Assembly: GCF_013374095.1 (NCBI RefSeq)
Contig: NZ_AP022672.1
Location: 1,301,501 to 1,365,500, forward strand
From: Sphingomonas sp. HMP6
Lineage (GTDB): Bacteria > Pseudomonadota > Alphaproteobacteria > Sphingomonadales > Sphingomonadaceae
DNA length: 64,000 nucleotides
Reading direction: 5' to 3'
The notes under the pieces are model-generated. The model was not told the DNA's origin, made no database searches, and saw nothing but the letters and a program-made list of their open reading frames with translations. The translations under genes were made by a program, and so were the position numbers. Position 1 is the stretch's first letter; each line of letters starts with the position of its first letter. Of this stretch, positions 1-8,638 are shown piece after piece.

Positions 1-2
1 AG

Positions 3-1349
3 CGCAACCGCAGCGCGCAGGAGCTGCAGGACTATACGGCAAATTTGAGCGGCGACCTGTTCGAACTGCCGGCCGGACCGGTCGGCTTCGCGGTCGGGTA
101 TGAACATCGGTACCAGAAGGGAAGTTTCGATCCTGATCCGATCACGGCAGCCGGGCTGAGCTCAGACATCCCGTCGCTTCCCGCCGTCGGCAGCTATATT
201 TCGAACGAAGTTTACGGCGAGCTGCGCGTGCCGGTGTTGAAGGAACAGCCGTTTTTCTATTCGCTCGATCTCGACGGGGCCGTGCGCCATGCGAACTTCT
301 CGCGCAGCGGCAGCACGACGACCTATACGGGGAGCGCCACTTGGAAGCCGGTGCGGGACGTGTTGCTTCGCGGTTCCTATGCGACCGGATTTCGCGCACC
401 CGCGATTGGCGAGTCGTTCGGTGCGGCATCGCGCGCCGATGCGCCGATCGACGACCCCTGCACGAACGTCGTGGGATCGCCCTATCGTAACAATGTCGGC
501 AGCGTTCGGGCGAATTGCACCGCCAATGGCGTACCCGCCAATGGCAGTTATCAGGAGCCGAATGGCGGCCAGTTGGGCGTCCTGACCGGCGGCAATCTCA
601 ATCTGCGGCCCGAAACGTCAAAGACGTTGCTGTTCGGCGGCGTATATTCGCCGACCTGGGCGCGTCGCGGCTTCGCCAGCCAGTTGAGCCTTGAGGTCAA
701 TTATTATGACATCAAGGTCGACAATGCGATCGCGCCGGTCGACGCATCGCTGACGCTCAGCCGCTGTGCCTTCAGCGGCGATCCGCTGAGCTGCGCGGCG
801 ATCACGCGCACGCCAAACGGCCTGATTTCGCGGATCAACGCGCAGTTGCAAAATATCGGCAGCATCCGCACGCGCGGGATCGACGTGATCGCTGCTTTTC
901 GCACCAAGAAGACGGCGGCAGGCACCTTCGGCCTGACCGGCAGCGGCAATTTCCTGATGAAGTATAGCGAGACATTCCCGGCCGCAACCGGGTTCACCAC
1001 GACCAACTATCTGGGCAGCACGCGCGGCTTCCCCGATCAGTCCTATCCTCGGTTTAAGGGCAATGGCACGCTGGATTGGGCAATGGATGCCTTCACCGCG
1101 TCGTTCACGGGTCGCTACATTGATGCCGTGCGCGAAGCCGATGGCACCAAATTGAAGAGCACGTTCTACGGTGACGTGCAGATCGGTTACGCGCTGTTTG
1201 ACCGGAAGCTCGCGCTGACGGTCGGCGTGAACAACGTCTTCAACCAGGATCCACCCGCGTGCTTCAGCTGCACCGGCCCGAATTATGATCCCACCACCTA
1301 TGATGTGCCAGGCCAGTTCGGCTATCTTCGGATCTCGTACAAGATGTAA
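3..1349 (+). CDS. TonB-dependent receptor, C-terminal part (5' end outside window)
   Basis: The reading frame is open from the first bases, so the plug domain and most likely the signal peptide lie upstream of the window. The 448 residues seen are beta-barrel: alternating aromatic and polar strands, the barrel phrase RGSYATGFRAPAIGE typical of the family, and a final strand QFGYLRISYKM. The terminal residue is Met rather than the usual aromatic residue. Long extracellular loops carry cysteine pairs (CTNVVG..NCTANG, CAFSGDPLSCAA, CFSC) that may form disulfides. Such receptors import siderophores, cobalamin or carbohydrates across the outer membrane using TonB energy; the substrate cannot be told from this fragment. 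Confidence 0.9.
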   Translation, partial: RNRSAQELQDYTANLSGDLFELPAGPVGFAVGYEHRYQKGSFDPDPITAAGLSSDIPSLPAVGSYISNEVYGELRVPVLKEQPFFYSLDLDGAVRHANFSRSGSTTTYTGSATWKPVRDVLLRGSYATGFRAPAIGESFGAASRADAPIDDPCTNVVGSPYRNNVGSVRANCTANGVPANGSYQEPNGGQLGVLTGGNLNLRPETSKTLLFGGVYSPTWARRGFASQLSLEVNYYDIKVDNAIAPVDASLTLSRCAFSGDPLSCAAITRTPNGLISRINAQLQNIGSIRTRGIDVIAAFRTKKTAAGTFGLTGSGNFLMKYSETFPAATGFTTTNYLGSTRGFPDQSYPRFKGNGTLDWAMDAFTASFTGRYIDAVREADGTKLKSTFYGDVQIGYALFDRKLALTVGVNNVFNQDPPACFSCTGPNYDPTTYDVPGQFGYLRISYKM

Positions 1350-1432
1350 CGCGCCGCCCGCGCGGTGCCATCGAGCGGCAGCGTCGGAAACGGGTCATTT
1401 CGCTATCGTGCGCACGGCGCTATCGTAGCGAC

Positions 1433-1975
1433 ATGACTCGCTTCACCGTCAACAATCAGCCCGTGCACTATAAGATGGACCCACAGACACCGTTGCTGTG
1501 GGCGTTGCGCGATGCCTCCAATTTGACCGGCACCAAATATGGCTGCGGCACTGGCGAATGCGGTGCGTGCACGGTCGATATCGACGGGGAGGCGGTACGA
1601 TCGTGCCAGCGCCCGATCGGCGCGGTCGAGGGCAGCTTCGTCACTACGATCGAGGGCCTGTCGCGCGAGCGCACGCATCCGGCGCAAATGGCGCTGATCG
1701 CGGGGAATGTCGTGCAATGCGGCTTCTGCATCCCCGGCATCGTGATGGCGGCATCGGTCCTGCTGAAGAAGAACCGCAATCCGAGCGAGGACGATATCCG
1801 CGCCGGGATCACCAACCTCTGCCGCTGCGGCATCTATCCCCGATTGATCGAGGCGATTCTGCTGGCGGCGAGCGTGCAGCGTGGGGACGAGACGATCGAG
1901 GCGCCGCCCGCGCCTGGTATCTCGCCCGCCGACGCGGCGCGTGAAGTCCCGGCACTGGTCCCGCGCAGTCGATGA
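1433..1975 (+). CDS. (2Fe-2S)-binding small subunit of an IorA/CoxS-type molybdenum hydroxylase, orphan
   Basis: 180 residues with the two-cluster architecture of xanthine-oxidase-family small subunits. The plant-ferredoxin motif GCGTGECGACTVDIDG plus a later SC binds the first cluster at about residues 38-65. CGFCIPG and LCRCG bind the second at about 100-140. Size and motifs fit isoquinoline 1-oxidoreductase alpha subunit (IorA) or a close relative, which passes electrons from a molybdopterin subunit. No large subunit follows: the next gene, 107 bp on, is an RcnB-like protein, and the previous one is a TBDR. All cluster cysteines are present, so it looks functional. The partner is presumably encoded elsewhere. 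Confidence 0.85.
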   Translation: MTRFTVNNQPVHYKMDPQTPLLWALRDASNLTGTKYGCGTGECGACTVDIDGEAVRSCQRPIGAVEGSFVTTIEGLSRERTHPAQMALIAGNVVQCGFCIPGIVMAASVLLKKNRNPSEDDIRAGITNLCRCGIYPRLIEAILLAASVQRGDETIEAPPAPGISPADAAREVPALVPRSR

Positions 1976-2082
1976 TTCCTTTCGCATAGCTGTCAGCGCA
2001 ATTCAGACACGGCTCATCGACTCCCGCCTAGAAGAAGCCAACGACCGGACATGACGTCCGGACGAAGAGTGAGGACAATTCG

Positions 2083-3087
2083 ATGCGCAAAACTTTGCTC
2101 GCCGCGATCATGGCGGCCTCTGCGTTGATCCCGGCGGCGGCCTTTGCGCAAGATGGTGGTATGCAGGAGCGTGGTGGTCGACAGGACCGCCCCGATCGGG
2201 GCGAGCGGGGCGAGCGGGGCGACCGTCCGCAGCGCGAGATGCGCGCGCCCGAAGCACGCGCCGAGTTCCAGCGTCCGCAACAGGCGGAGCGTCCGCAGCC
2301 GGTCCAGCAGCCGCAAGTGCAGGCGCAGCCGCGCTTCGAGCGACCCGATCGTGGTGACCGGCCGCAGTTTCGCGGCGATGGGCAGCAGCGCGGCGATTTT
2401 CGTGGGCGTGGCGAGTTCCAGGGTGGACCGGCCGTGGTGCGCGCGCCGGCTACGCCGCAAGTCGATACGCCGCAGCAGCCGCAAACGCAGCCCTTCCAGC
2501 GGGGTGGCGACGGGCGCTTCGGTGAGGGGCGCCGTGATGGCCGGCCGGACTTCAACCCCGGACAGGGACAGCGCGGCGACGTTCGCACCGACCGCCGTGA
2601 CGACCGTCAGGACGCGCGCCGTGATGATCGCCGTGATGACCGGCGCGACTGGCGTCAGGACAATCGGCAGGACGGGCGTCAGGATGCGTGGCGCAACGGA
2701 CGGCAGGACGATCGGCGCGGCTATTCGAGCAACTACAATCGCGGCTGGGACGGCAATTGGAACGGCAACAATCGCAACTGGAACCGGGATTGGCGGCGCG
2801 ACAACCGCTACAATTACAATGTGTACCGGAACCAGAACCGCAATATCTTCCGCTTACCGCGCTACTATGCGCCGAATGGCTGGGGTTATGGCTATCGGCG
2901 TTTCTCGATTGGCTTCACGCTGAGCTCGATCCTGTTCAACCAGAACTATTGGATCGATGATGCCGACTATTACCGCCTGCCCCCTGCGTACGGTCCGTAT
3001 CGTTGGGTGCGCTATTACAACGATGCGCTGCTGGTCGATATCCGCACCGGCTATGTCGTCGACACGGTGTACGACATCTTCTGGTAA
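2083..3087 (+). CDS. RcnB-family periplasmic protein with Arg/Asp-rich repeats
   Basis: 334 residues. The N-terminus is a signal peptide ending AAAFAQ. The middle, about residues 25-230, is low complexity: Gln/Pro/Arg-rich stretches, then repeated RDDRRDDRRD and RQDGRQD units and an Asn/Trp-rich segment. The C-terminal about 80 residues carry the RcnB-like fold signature, with YYRLPPAYGPYRWVRYYND followed by ALLVDIRTGYVVDTVYDIFW. In E. coli RcnB is a periplasmic modulator of nickel/cobalt export; sphingomonads carry many long relatives of unknown role. Monocistronic, ending at a strong terminator. Metal binding is not shown by the sequence. Confidence 0.8.
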   Translation: MRKTLLAAIMAASALIPAAAFAQDGGMQERGGRQDRPDRGERGERGDRPQREMRAPEARAEFQRPQQAERPQPVQQPQVQAQPRFERPDRGDRPQFRGDGQQRGDFRGRGEFQGGPAVVRAPATPQVDTPQQPQTQPFQRGGDGRFGEGRRDGRPDFNPGQGQRGDVRTDRRDDRQDARRDDRRDDRRDWRQDNRQDGRQDAWRNGRQDDRRGYSSNYNRGWDGNWNGNNRNWNRDWRRDNRYNYNVYRNQNRNIFRLPRYYAPNGWGYGYRRFSIGFTLSSILFNQNYWIDDADYYRLPPAYGPYRWVRYYNDALLVDIRTGYVVDTVYDIFW

Positions 3088-3110
3088 GCGCCGGGAGACG
3101 GTGATCTAAC

Positions 3111-3150
3111 AGGGGTCCGCAGGCGCATGGCTGCGGACCCCTTGTTTTTT
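3111..3150 (+). terminator. Rho-independent terminator after the RcnB-like gene
   Basis: Perfect 12-bp stem AGGGGTCCGCAG / CTGCGGACCCCT with an 8-nt loop, followed by TGTTTTTT. It sits 23 bp after the stop codon. Confidence 0.92.
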
Positions 3151-3176
3151 GGAACGGGGCAGGCAAAGTCGCGGGC

Positions 3177-3857
3177 ATGGCTCTCTTTGCAAAGAAACCG
3201 AATGGCGCATCGCCGGTGCGCCGGCTGTTCGGTGAAACCGTCTCTGCCCGGCTCGAAAGCAACCCGGCGGTAAAGCGCGCCAAGGTCGACACGGCGAACA
3301 TCTATTACCATCCCGATTTTCTCGATGCGGCGACGTGCGACCATCTGTGCAAGCTGATCGACGCCAATCGGCGCCGATCGACCGTGCTGGCGGCGGAGAC
3401 GATCCAGGAATTCCGCACCAGCGAAAGCTGCGACATGGACCGCTGGTCGCCCGAGGTTCGGCCGACCGACGAGGCGATCGCCGATTTGCTCGGGATCGAT
3501 CCGGTGCATGGCGAAACGATGCAAGGCCAACGCTATGCGATCGGCCAGCATTTCCGCGCGCATTTCGACTATTTCAACGAAAAGCAGCCCTATTGGCCGA
3601 AGATGATCGAGACCGGCGGGCAGCGCACCTGGACCGCGATGATCTATCTCAACACGGTCGAGGAAGGCGGCGCGACGTGGTTCCCGCAAATCGGGATCAA
3701 GGTAGCGCCCAAGCGCGGGCTGCTGCTCGCGTGGAACAACATGAACCCCGACGGCAGCCGCAACGAGCAAACGCTGCACGAGGGTATGCCCGTGGTGAAG
3801 GGCACTAAGTATATCGTGACGAAGTGGTTCCGCGAGGGGAATTGGATTCAGCCGTAA
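3177..3857 (+). CDS. Prolyl 4-hydroxylase-like 2-oxoglutarate/Fe(II) dioxygenase
   Basis: 226 residues, the size of bacterial P4H-type enzymes. The iron facial triad is visible: H-x-D in AHFDYF (about residues 124-126) and a distal His in TLHEGMPV (about 201), followed ten residues on by the Lys of KGTKYIVTKWFR that binds 2-oxoglutarate. EGGATWFPQIG and LLAWNNM are typical of the P4Hc domain, as is YLNTVEEGG. No signal peptide, so cytoplasmic. The substrate is unknown; bacterial relatives hydroxylate proline in proteins or peptides. It stands alone between a terminator and an inverted-repeat pair. Confidence 0.88.
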   Translation: MALFAKKPNGASPVRRLFGETVSARLESNPAVKRAKVDTANIYYHPDFLDAATCDHLCKLIDANRRRSTVLAAETIQEFRTSESCDMDRWSPEVRPTDEAIADLLGIDPVHGETMQGQRYAIGQHFRAHFDYFNEKQPYWPKMIETGGQRTWTAMIYLNTVEEGGATWFPQIGIKVAPKRGLLLAWNNMNPDGSRNEQTLHEGMPVVKGTKYIVTKWFREGNWIQP

Positions 3858-3890
3858 GGGGTTGGCCGTCCGTCTCCTTTGCCACGCGGG

Positions 3891-3999
3891 CTACCACCCC
3901 GGCGAAGGCCGGGGCCCAGTCGCGAAGGCCGATGTCATCGGGCACACCTCCACCAGCAACCGTTTCTCAACTGGGCCCCGGCCTTCGCCGGGGTGGTAG
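3891..3999. repeat. Inverted pair of REP-like elements
   Basis: Two 30-bp arms that are exact reverse complements (3891-3920 and 3970-3999), each with its own internal palindrome CCCCGGCGAAGGCCGGGG. The spacer is about 49 bp. The whole unit can fold into a long hairpin between the convergent dioxygenase and acylase genes. The same family recurs at 6350-6452 and, diverged, at 52576-52687. Confidence 0.88.
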
Positions 4000-4008
4000 C
4001 GGGGGGCC

Positions 4009-6288
4009 CTATTCCGCGATCCGCACCGTCTTCGTCCCCCCATCCGCCGCGATCTGCGCAGGGGTGAAGGGCAGCCGGTGCCACTTCTTGACCGAAAACG
4101 CCCGCGTCTGATCAGCGTAATAGGGGGACGCCGGATCGGTCGAGAGCGAATAGCTGAGCAGCGCATCGGCGACCGGGCCGGCCGCATCGAAACCGACGAC
4201 CTGGATATAGCTCGTCCCGTGCTTGGGCACGATGCCGCCGGCCACGACTTCGGATTGCTGGACGTTGAGCACGCCGAGCGTACCCGCCGCGCCGTGGATC
4301 GGGATATGGTCTTCACCGCGCTCCGCGAACTGCACATCGCCCCAGCGCGCATCGAGCGCGATGCCTTCCTTGCCGAGCCGGGCGACCGCCGCGCGGAGGG
4401 CCGCGAGCAGTTTTTCGCCCTGCGCCCCACTTGTCATCAAATCGCGCGGGGTGTGGACCGCATCGGCCTTGTCGAACGGCACGGCCCATTGCGGGGCCTT
4501 CACCGCATCCCAGAAGGCATAGAACAGATAGGCCCCGCGGCTGTCGAGATCGTAGCGCCGGTCCCACCCGGCCAGCGCCGTACACGCCGCCTTCAAGTCA
4601 TCCTGCCCGCGGCACAGAGCCAGCAGCGGATCGACCGCGAGTTCAGCGGCGAGGCTTTTGTTGGCGAACGCCATCGCCTCGGCGCGGGCGTGGTCGATCT
4701 GCGTGCCGGGCAAGCCGTCGGTGCCGCTCAGACGCCGCTCGATCTCAAGGAGCCCCGAGCGGGTGCGCAGCGTGCGCGTCGTCTCGGCTGTGCCCAGGAT
4801 CGGCGACCGGACGATCGCGGGCACCTTGGCATTGCTCAGCCAGTAGGAATCGTTGCTGTTGGCGACATAATCGCGGCGTTCCAGCACCGCCTGATCACGT
4901 GCCGGCATCAGCCCGGCCACCGCCGTGCCGGGGGCCTTGTCCCAGTCGCACGCGCTGCGGCTGCCATCGAGCAGCACCAGCCGCCCGGTGAACGCGGCCG
5001 ATTGCGGCGTGGCGCAGTCCTTGACCTTGGCGGTCGAGACGTTGGGAACCGCAGTGACATCGGCATGGAGCGCCGCGCCGAAGCGATCCGCGGTGATCGT
5101 GTTGACCCATGGGATGCCGAGGGTGCGTTCGACCGCCGCACGCACCTCGCCGACATTCTTCGCCTGACCGATCGCCAGCCAGGTATCGAGCGCGCGTTGA
5201 TTGTTATGGTTGGCATCGCGCAAGGTGAAGGCGGTGGTCTTGTTCCACGCGAACCCGGCCAGCGGATTGGCGATGAGCGGACCATAGCGCGTCGCGTACG
5301 TCGTCCGCACCACCGGCGCCGCGCCGTCGGGCATCGGCACGCTGACGCTCATGCGGCGCATCTTCTCGCTCTTGCCATCGACCAGATAGGCGGTCGGATC
5401 GGCTGGATCGAGCTTGAGCTGGAACACCGTGAAATGCTGTGCGGCGGTGACGGTGTGCGTCCAGGCGACATCCTTGTTGAAGCCGAGCGTCACGATCGGC
5501 CCGCCCGCCAGCGTGACGCCCATCACGTCATATTTGCCCGGCACGGTCAGATGCATTTCGTAGAAGCGGCTCGGCCCGTTCCAGGGGAAATGCGGGTTGC
5601 CGACCAGCATGCCGCGCTTGTTCGCGGTCACTTCGGACCCGAATGCCCAGCCGTTGCTGCCGAAGCCGATATCGCGGGGACGCAGCGGGTCTTCGCTCGG
5701 TGCCAGGCTCGCCTGCGCGGTTCCCGGCGGCGTCGCGAACACCACCATTGGCGCGAGTGCGAGCGAGCTCGCCAGCAGCATTTGCTTTTCCGTCAGGCGC
5801 AGCATGTCGTCGAGCGCGATCGGTCGGACCCAGCCGCTGCCGCGACACGCAACCGGCACGCCCTGCGGCCCAAGATCGCGCAGCGCCTTGTTATAGCCGG
5901 CGACATAGCCGCGCACGAGAGCCTGGGTCGCGGGGCTCGCCTTCACGAAGCCGGTGCGCAAGGCAGGCAGATCGACGATCGAGCGGAAGAACACGTCCGA
6001 GGACAGATTGTCGATCCGGTCGAAGCCGAGCGTCGCCGTCCCCTTTGGTCCGAACCAGCGCGAGCGGTCCCCCGCGACGGTCGCGAATTCCTCCGCCAAC
6101 ATGCACAGATTGTCCTGCGTATAGGCATAGGCCACGCCGTAACCGAGCCCGCTCCAATTGGCCGCGCGGATATGCGGGATGCCGTAAGTGGTGCGGGTGA
6201 TGGTGGCGGCGAAGCGTGGGGCCTTTGCCTGTGCTCCGGTCGCGCACAGCAATGCTGCGCCTGCTGCGAGGCTTGCCAGATACCGCAT
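4009..6288 (-). CDS. Penicillin acylase-family (PvdQ/aculeacin-type) Ntn-hydrolase, secreted
   Basis: 759 residues from an ATG preceded by AGGAGAG. The signal peptide ends ATGAQA. The precursor has the layout of acyl-homoserine-lactone/aculeacin acylases: an alpha part, then the autocleavage point FG|SNGWAFGS with Ser211 as N-terminal nucleophile of the beta chain. NPHFPW follows about 20 residues later, and YVANSNDSYWLSN supplies the conserved Asn region. The family removes acyl chains from beta-lactams, lipopeptides or homoserine lactones in the periplasm, so quorum quenching is possible but the substrate is not proven. Both flanks carry the same inverted-repeat pair. There is a long open frame on the opposite strand, which I regard as a shadow. 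Confidence 0.88.
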   Translation of the reverse strand: MRYLASLAAGAALLCATGAQAKAPRFAATITRTTYGIPHIRAANWSGLGYGVAYAYTQDNLCMLAEEFATVAGDRSRWFGPKGTATLGFDRIDNLSSDVFFRSIVDLPALRTGFVKASPATQALVRGYVAGYNKALRDLGPQGVPVACRGSGWVRPIALDDMLRLTEKQMLLASSLALAPMVVFATPPGTAQASLAPSEDPLRPRDIGFGSNGWAFGSEVTANKRGMLVGNPHFPWNGPSRFYEMHLTVPGKYDVMGVTLAGGPIVTLGFNKDVAWTHTVTAAQHFTVFQLKLDPADPTAYLVDGKSEKMRRMSVSVPMPDGAAPVVRTTYATRYGPLIANPLAGFAWNKTTAFTLRDANHNNQRALDTWLAIGQAKNVGEVRAAVERTLGIPWVNTITADRFGAALHADVTAVPNVSTAKVKDCATPQSAAFTGRLVLLDGSRSACDWDKAPGTAVAGLMPARDQAVLERRDYVANSNDSYWLSNAKVPAIVRSPILGTAETTRTLRTRSGLLEIERRLSGTDGLPGTQIDHARAEAMAFANKSLAAELAVDPLLALCRGQDDLKAACTALAGWDRRYDLDSRGAYLFYAFWDAVKAPQWAVPFDKADAVHTPRDLMTSGAQGEKLLAALRAAVARLGKEGIALDARWGDVQFAERGEDHIPIHGAAGTLGVLNVQQSEVVAGGIVPKHGTSYIQVVGFDAAGPVADALLSYSLSTDPASPYYADQTRAFSVKKWHRLPFTPAQIAADGGTKTVRIAE

Positions 6289-6349
6289 CGTCTCTCTCCT
6301 GTTTTGGCGACGTTTGCACCGCCCGCACCGCCCACGCAACCAAACTCCT

Positions 6350-6452
6350 CCACCCCGGCGAACGCCGGGGCCCAGTAGCACTACCCCGAGGGCTGTTGCT
6401 GCGCTTCGTTACCTACACCTTCGCGGCTGGGCCCCGGCGTTCGCCGGGGTGG
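6350..6452. repeat. Second inverted pair of REP-like elements
   Basis: Arms 6350-6375 and 6427-6452 are exact reverse complements of 26 bp, with core CCCCGGCGAACGCCGGGG. This differs from the pair at 3891-3999 by a compensated base pair in the loop-proximal stem (AACGCC versus AAGGCC). It lies between the divergent acylase and recJ promoters, so it is not a terminator for either gene. Confidence 0.85.
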
Positions 6453-6514
6453 ATACGATTCGAGCACAGCGGAGAATTGCCCCCTGCCCCCACAACCCGC
6501 TACGACACCCCCAC

Positions 6515-8275
6515 ATGAACGTCCTCAACATCAAACAATCGATCCTCGGCCAGCCGTGGCGCTGGCGCATGCTCGAGACCGATGCGCGCGATCCGGGGTT
6601 TGCGCCCGATGATCTGGTCACGCAATTGCTGCTCGCGCGCGGGTGCCCGCGTGACGCGCTGGAGGCGCACAAGGCACCTAGCATCCGCAGCTTCATGCCC
6701 GACCCGTCGATCTTCCGCGACATGGACCGCGCTGCCGATCGCCTCGCCGACGCGGTGCAAGCGGGCGAGCATGTGGCGGTGTTCGGTGATTATGACGTCG
6801 ATGGCGCAACCTCGGCCGCGCTGATGATCCTGCTGCTGCGCGATCTGGGGCTGGAGGCGCGGCCCTACATCCCCGATCGGCTGATGGAGGGCTATGGTCC
6901 CTCGGGCGCGGCGCTGGTGCGCTTGAAGGACGAGGGCGCAAGCCTGATCGTCACCGTCGATTGCGGCGCGCAGGCGTTCGAGGCGCTCGAAATGGCGCGC
7001 GTCGCGGGTGTCGATGTACTGGTGGTCGATCACCACAAATGCGCCGCTGCCCTGCCCCATGCGCACGCGCTGGTGAACCCCAACCGGCTGGATGAGACGG
7101 AGGGGGCCGCGCACGGCCATCTGGCGGCGGTCGGTGTCGCCTTCCTGCTCGGCGCGGCGCTGATCCGAACGCTGCGCGCGCGGGGGTTTTTTACGGCGCA
7201 GGCAGAGCCGAAATTGCTCGACCTGCTTGATCTCGTGGCGCTCGGCACGGTGGCCGATGTCGCGGCGCTGAAGGGCCTCAACCGTGCCTTCGTCGCGCAG
7301 GGGCTCAAGGTGATGGCGCAGCGCCGCAACATCGGTCTCAACGCGCTGATCACCGCATCGCGCCTCACGCGCGCGCCGACCGCGACCGACCTCGGCTTCG
7401 CGCTGGGGCCGCGGATCAATGCCGGCGGGCGCGTCGGCAAATCCGACCTCGGCGTGCGGCTGCTGACCACGCGCGACCCGGCCGAGGCGGACGCCATCGC
7501 GGTCGAGCTCGACCGCCTGAACGAGGAACGCCGCGCGATCGAGGGGATCGTGCAGGAGGCGGCCGAAGCGATCGCCGCGACCAAGAGCAACCGCGCGGTC
7601 ATCGTGGTAGCCGGGCACGGCTGGCACCCCGGCGTGATCGGCATCGTGGCGGGGCGGCTGAAGGAGAAATTCGGCCGCCCTGCCCTTGTCATCGCAATCG
7701 ACGACATGGGCGTCGGCAAAGGATCGGGCCGGTCGATCCCCGGCGTCGATCTCGGCGCGGCGGTGCTGACGGCGAAGGAGCACGGGCTGCTGGTCGCGGG
7801 CGGCGGACATGCGATGGCGGCGGGCCTGACGATCGCAGAGGACCAGATCGAGGCGTTCAGCGAGTTCCTCAACGGCCGACTCGACGCGACCGTGACGCGC
7901 GCGATGGGCGACCGCGCGCTGCTGCTCGATGCCGTGCTGACCGCGAGCGGCGTAAACCCGGCGCTGGTGGCGGCGATGGAGGCGGGCGGGCCGTACGGCA
8001 TGGGCTGGCCGCAACCGCGCGTCGTCGCGGGGCCGGTGCGCGTGATCAAGGCCGATGTCGTCGGCAACGGCCACGTCCGCGCAATCGTCAGCGGAGACGG
8101 CGGCGGTACGCTCAAGACCGTCGCCTTCCGCCAGGCCGACACCGCGCTCGGGCAAGCGTTGCTTGGCGCACCACCGCACCGCAAACTGTGGCTGGCGGGG
8201 CGTGCGAAGATCGACGATTGGGGCGCCCGCCCCGCCGCTGAGCTGCATCTGGATGACGCGGCATGGGCCGATTGA
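6515..8275 (+). CDS. recJ: Single-stranded-DNA-specific exonuclease RecJ
   Basis: 586 residues, normal for RecJ, a 5'-3' ssDNA exonuclease of recombination and mismatch repair. DHH phosphoesterase motifs are in order: VFGDYDVDG (about residues 89-97), TVDCGAQA, VLVVDHHKC, and GTVADVAALKG. The DHHA1 and OB parts follow: RINAGGRVGKSDLG, GHGWHPGVIGIVAGRLKEKF, GSGRSIPG and GGGHAMAAGL. The ATG at the start of MNVLNIKQS was chosen. The frame is open further upstream, but that stretch runs through the inverted repeats. Confidence 0.95.
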   Translation: MNVLNIKQSILGQPWRWRMLETDARDPGFAPDDLVTQLLLARGCPRDALEAHKAPSIRSFMPDPSIFRDMDRAADRLADAVQAGEHVAVFGDYDVDGATSAALMILLLRDLGLEARPYIPDRLMEGYGPSGAALVRLKDEGASLIVTVDCGAQAFEALEMARVAGVDVLVVDHHKCAAALPHAHALVNPNRLDETEGAAHGHLAAVGVAFLLGAALIRTLRARGFFTAQAEPKLLDLLDLVALGTVADVAALKGLNRAFVAQGLKVMAQRRNIGLNALITASRLTRAPTATDLGFALGPRINAGGRVGKSDLGVRLLTTRDPAEADAIAVELDRLNEERRAIEGIVQEAAEAIAATKSNRAVIVVAGHGWHPGVIGIVAGRLKEKFGRPALVIAIDDMGVGKGSGRSIPGVDLGAAVLTAKEHGLLVAGGGHAMAAGLTIAEDQIEAFSEFLNGRLDATVTRAMGDRALLLDAVLTASGVNPALVAAMEAGGPYGMGWPQPRVVAGPVRVIKADVVGNGHVRAIVSGDGGGTLKTVAFRQADTALGQALLGAPPHRKLWLAGRAKIDDWGARPAAELHLDDAAWAD

Positions 8276-8355
8276 AGAAATCCCTGCACACAGCGCTTGA
8301 CCAGCGCCGCTGCTACGCCTAACCGACCCTCCGCACCCGGGCACATCCCCGGCAC

Positions 8356-8430
8356 GGCCCCTTCGTCTAGCGGTTAGGACGCGGCCCTTTCACGGCTGAA
8401 GCACGGGTTCGATTCCCGTAGGGGTCACCA
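8356..8430 (+). tRNA. tRNA-Glu (anticodon TTC)
   Basis: 75 nt including an encoded CCA. Acceptor stem GGCCCCT pairs with AGGGGTC (one G-T). The anticodon arm CGGCC-CTTTCAC-GGCTG puts TTC at 8389-8391. The T arm is ACGGG-TTCGATT-CCCGT. It resembles bacterial tRNA-Glu closely (CCCCTTCGTCTAG start). Its 3' end serves as the attachment site of the element that follows. Confidence 0.97.
8416..8430 (+). repeat. attL-like core: 3' end of tRNA-Glu
   Basis: CCGTAGGGGTCACCA, the last 15 nt of the tRNA gene including CCA, is repeated exactly at 10134-10148. tRNA 3' ends are the usual integration target of P4-type tyrosine integrases, so the pair reads as attL and attR of an inserted element. Confidence 0.75.
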
Positions 8431-8520
8431 TTCTCCTTTAAGAAGTGAGGATTTCTGCAGGTGACACACATTTCATCGACTTAGCGGCCGCCTAGTGATA
8501 CAAAAGGGTGGTCCAAAACG

Positions 8521-8637
8521 ATGAGATTGCGTGTGGCCGGGCCCTATAAGCCGAAGCGTTCGAGTAATTGGCTATTCCGCCTCGTCGACCTGGTCCACGG
8601 TCCGATCATGCAGGCACGGTTGAGCGGAGGCGGATAA
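8521..8637 (+). CDS. Small basic ORF, 38 residues, immediately upstream of the PDZ protein
   Basis: ATG to TAA, MRLRVAGPYKPKRSSNWLF and onward, rich in Arg and Lys. Its stop lies one base before the ATG of the next gene, and the GGAGGCGG at its end would act as that gene's ribosome binding site, which suggests translational coupling. I do not recognise it. It could be a leader peptide or a chance frame. Confidence 0.35.
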   Translation: MRLRVAGPYKPKRSSNWLFRLVDLVHGPIMQARLSGGG

Positions 8638-8638
8638 G

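Noticed and set aside
4078..6378. 766-codon open frame opposite the acylase
   Set aside because: It is the mirror of the acylase's codon bias. It has no recognisable motif and the product is Arg/Gly/Pro-rich, as with other long antisense frames here (for example 15464-17308 and 44055-45497).
3891..6452. CRISPR array from repeated palindromes
   Set aside because: The units are inverted pairs, with no regular direct repeats and unique spacers of even size; no cas gene is present.
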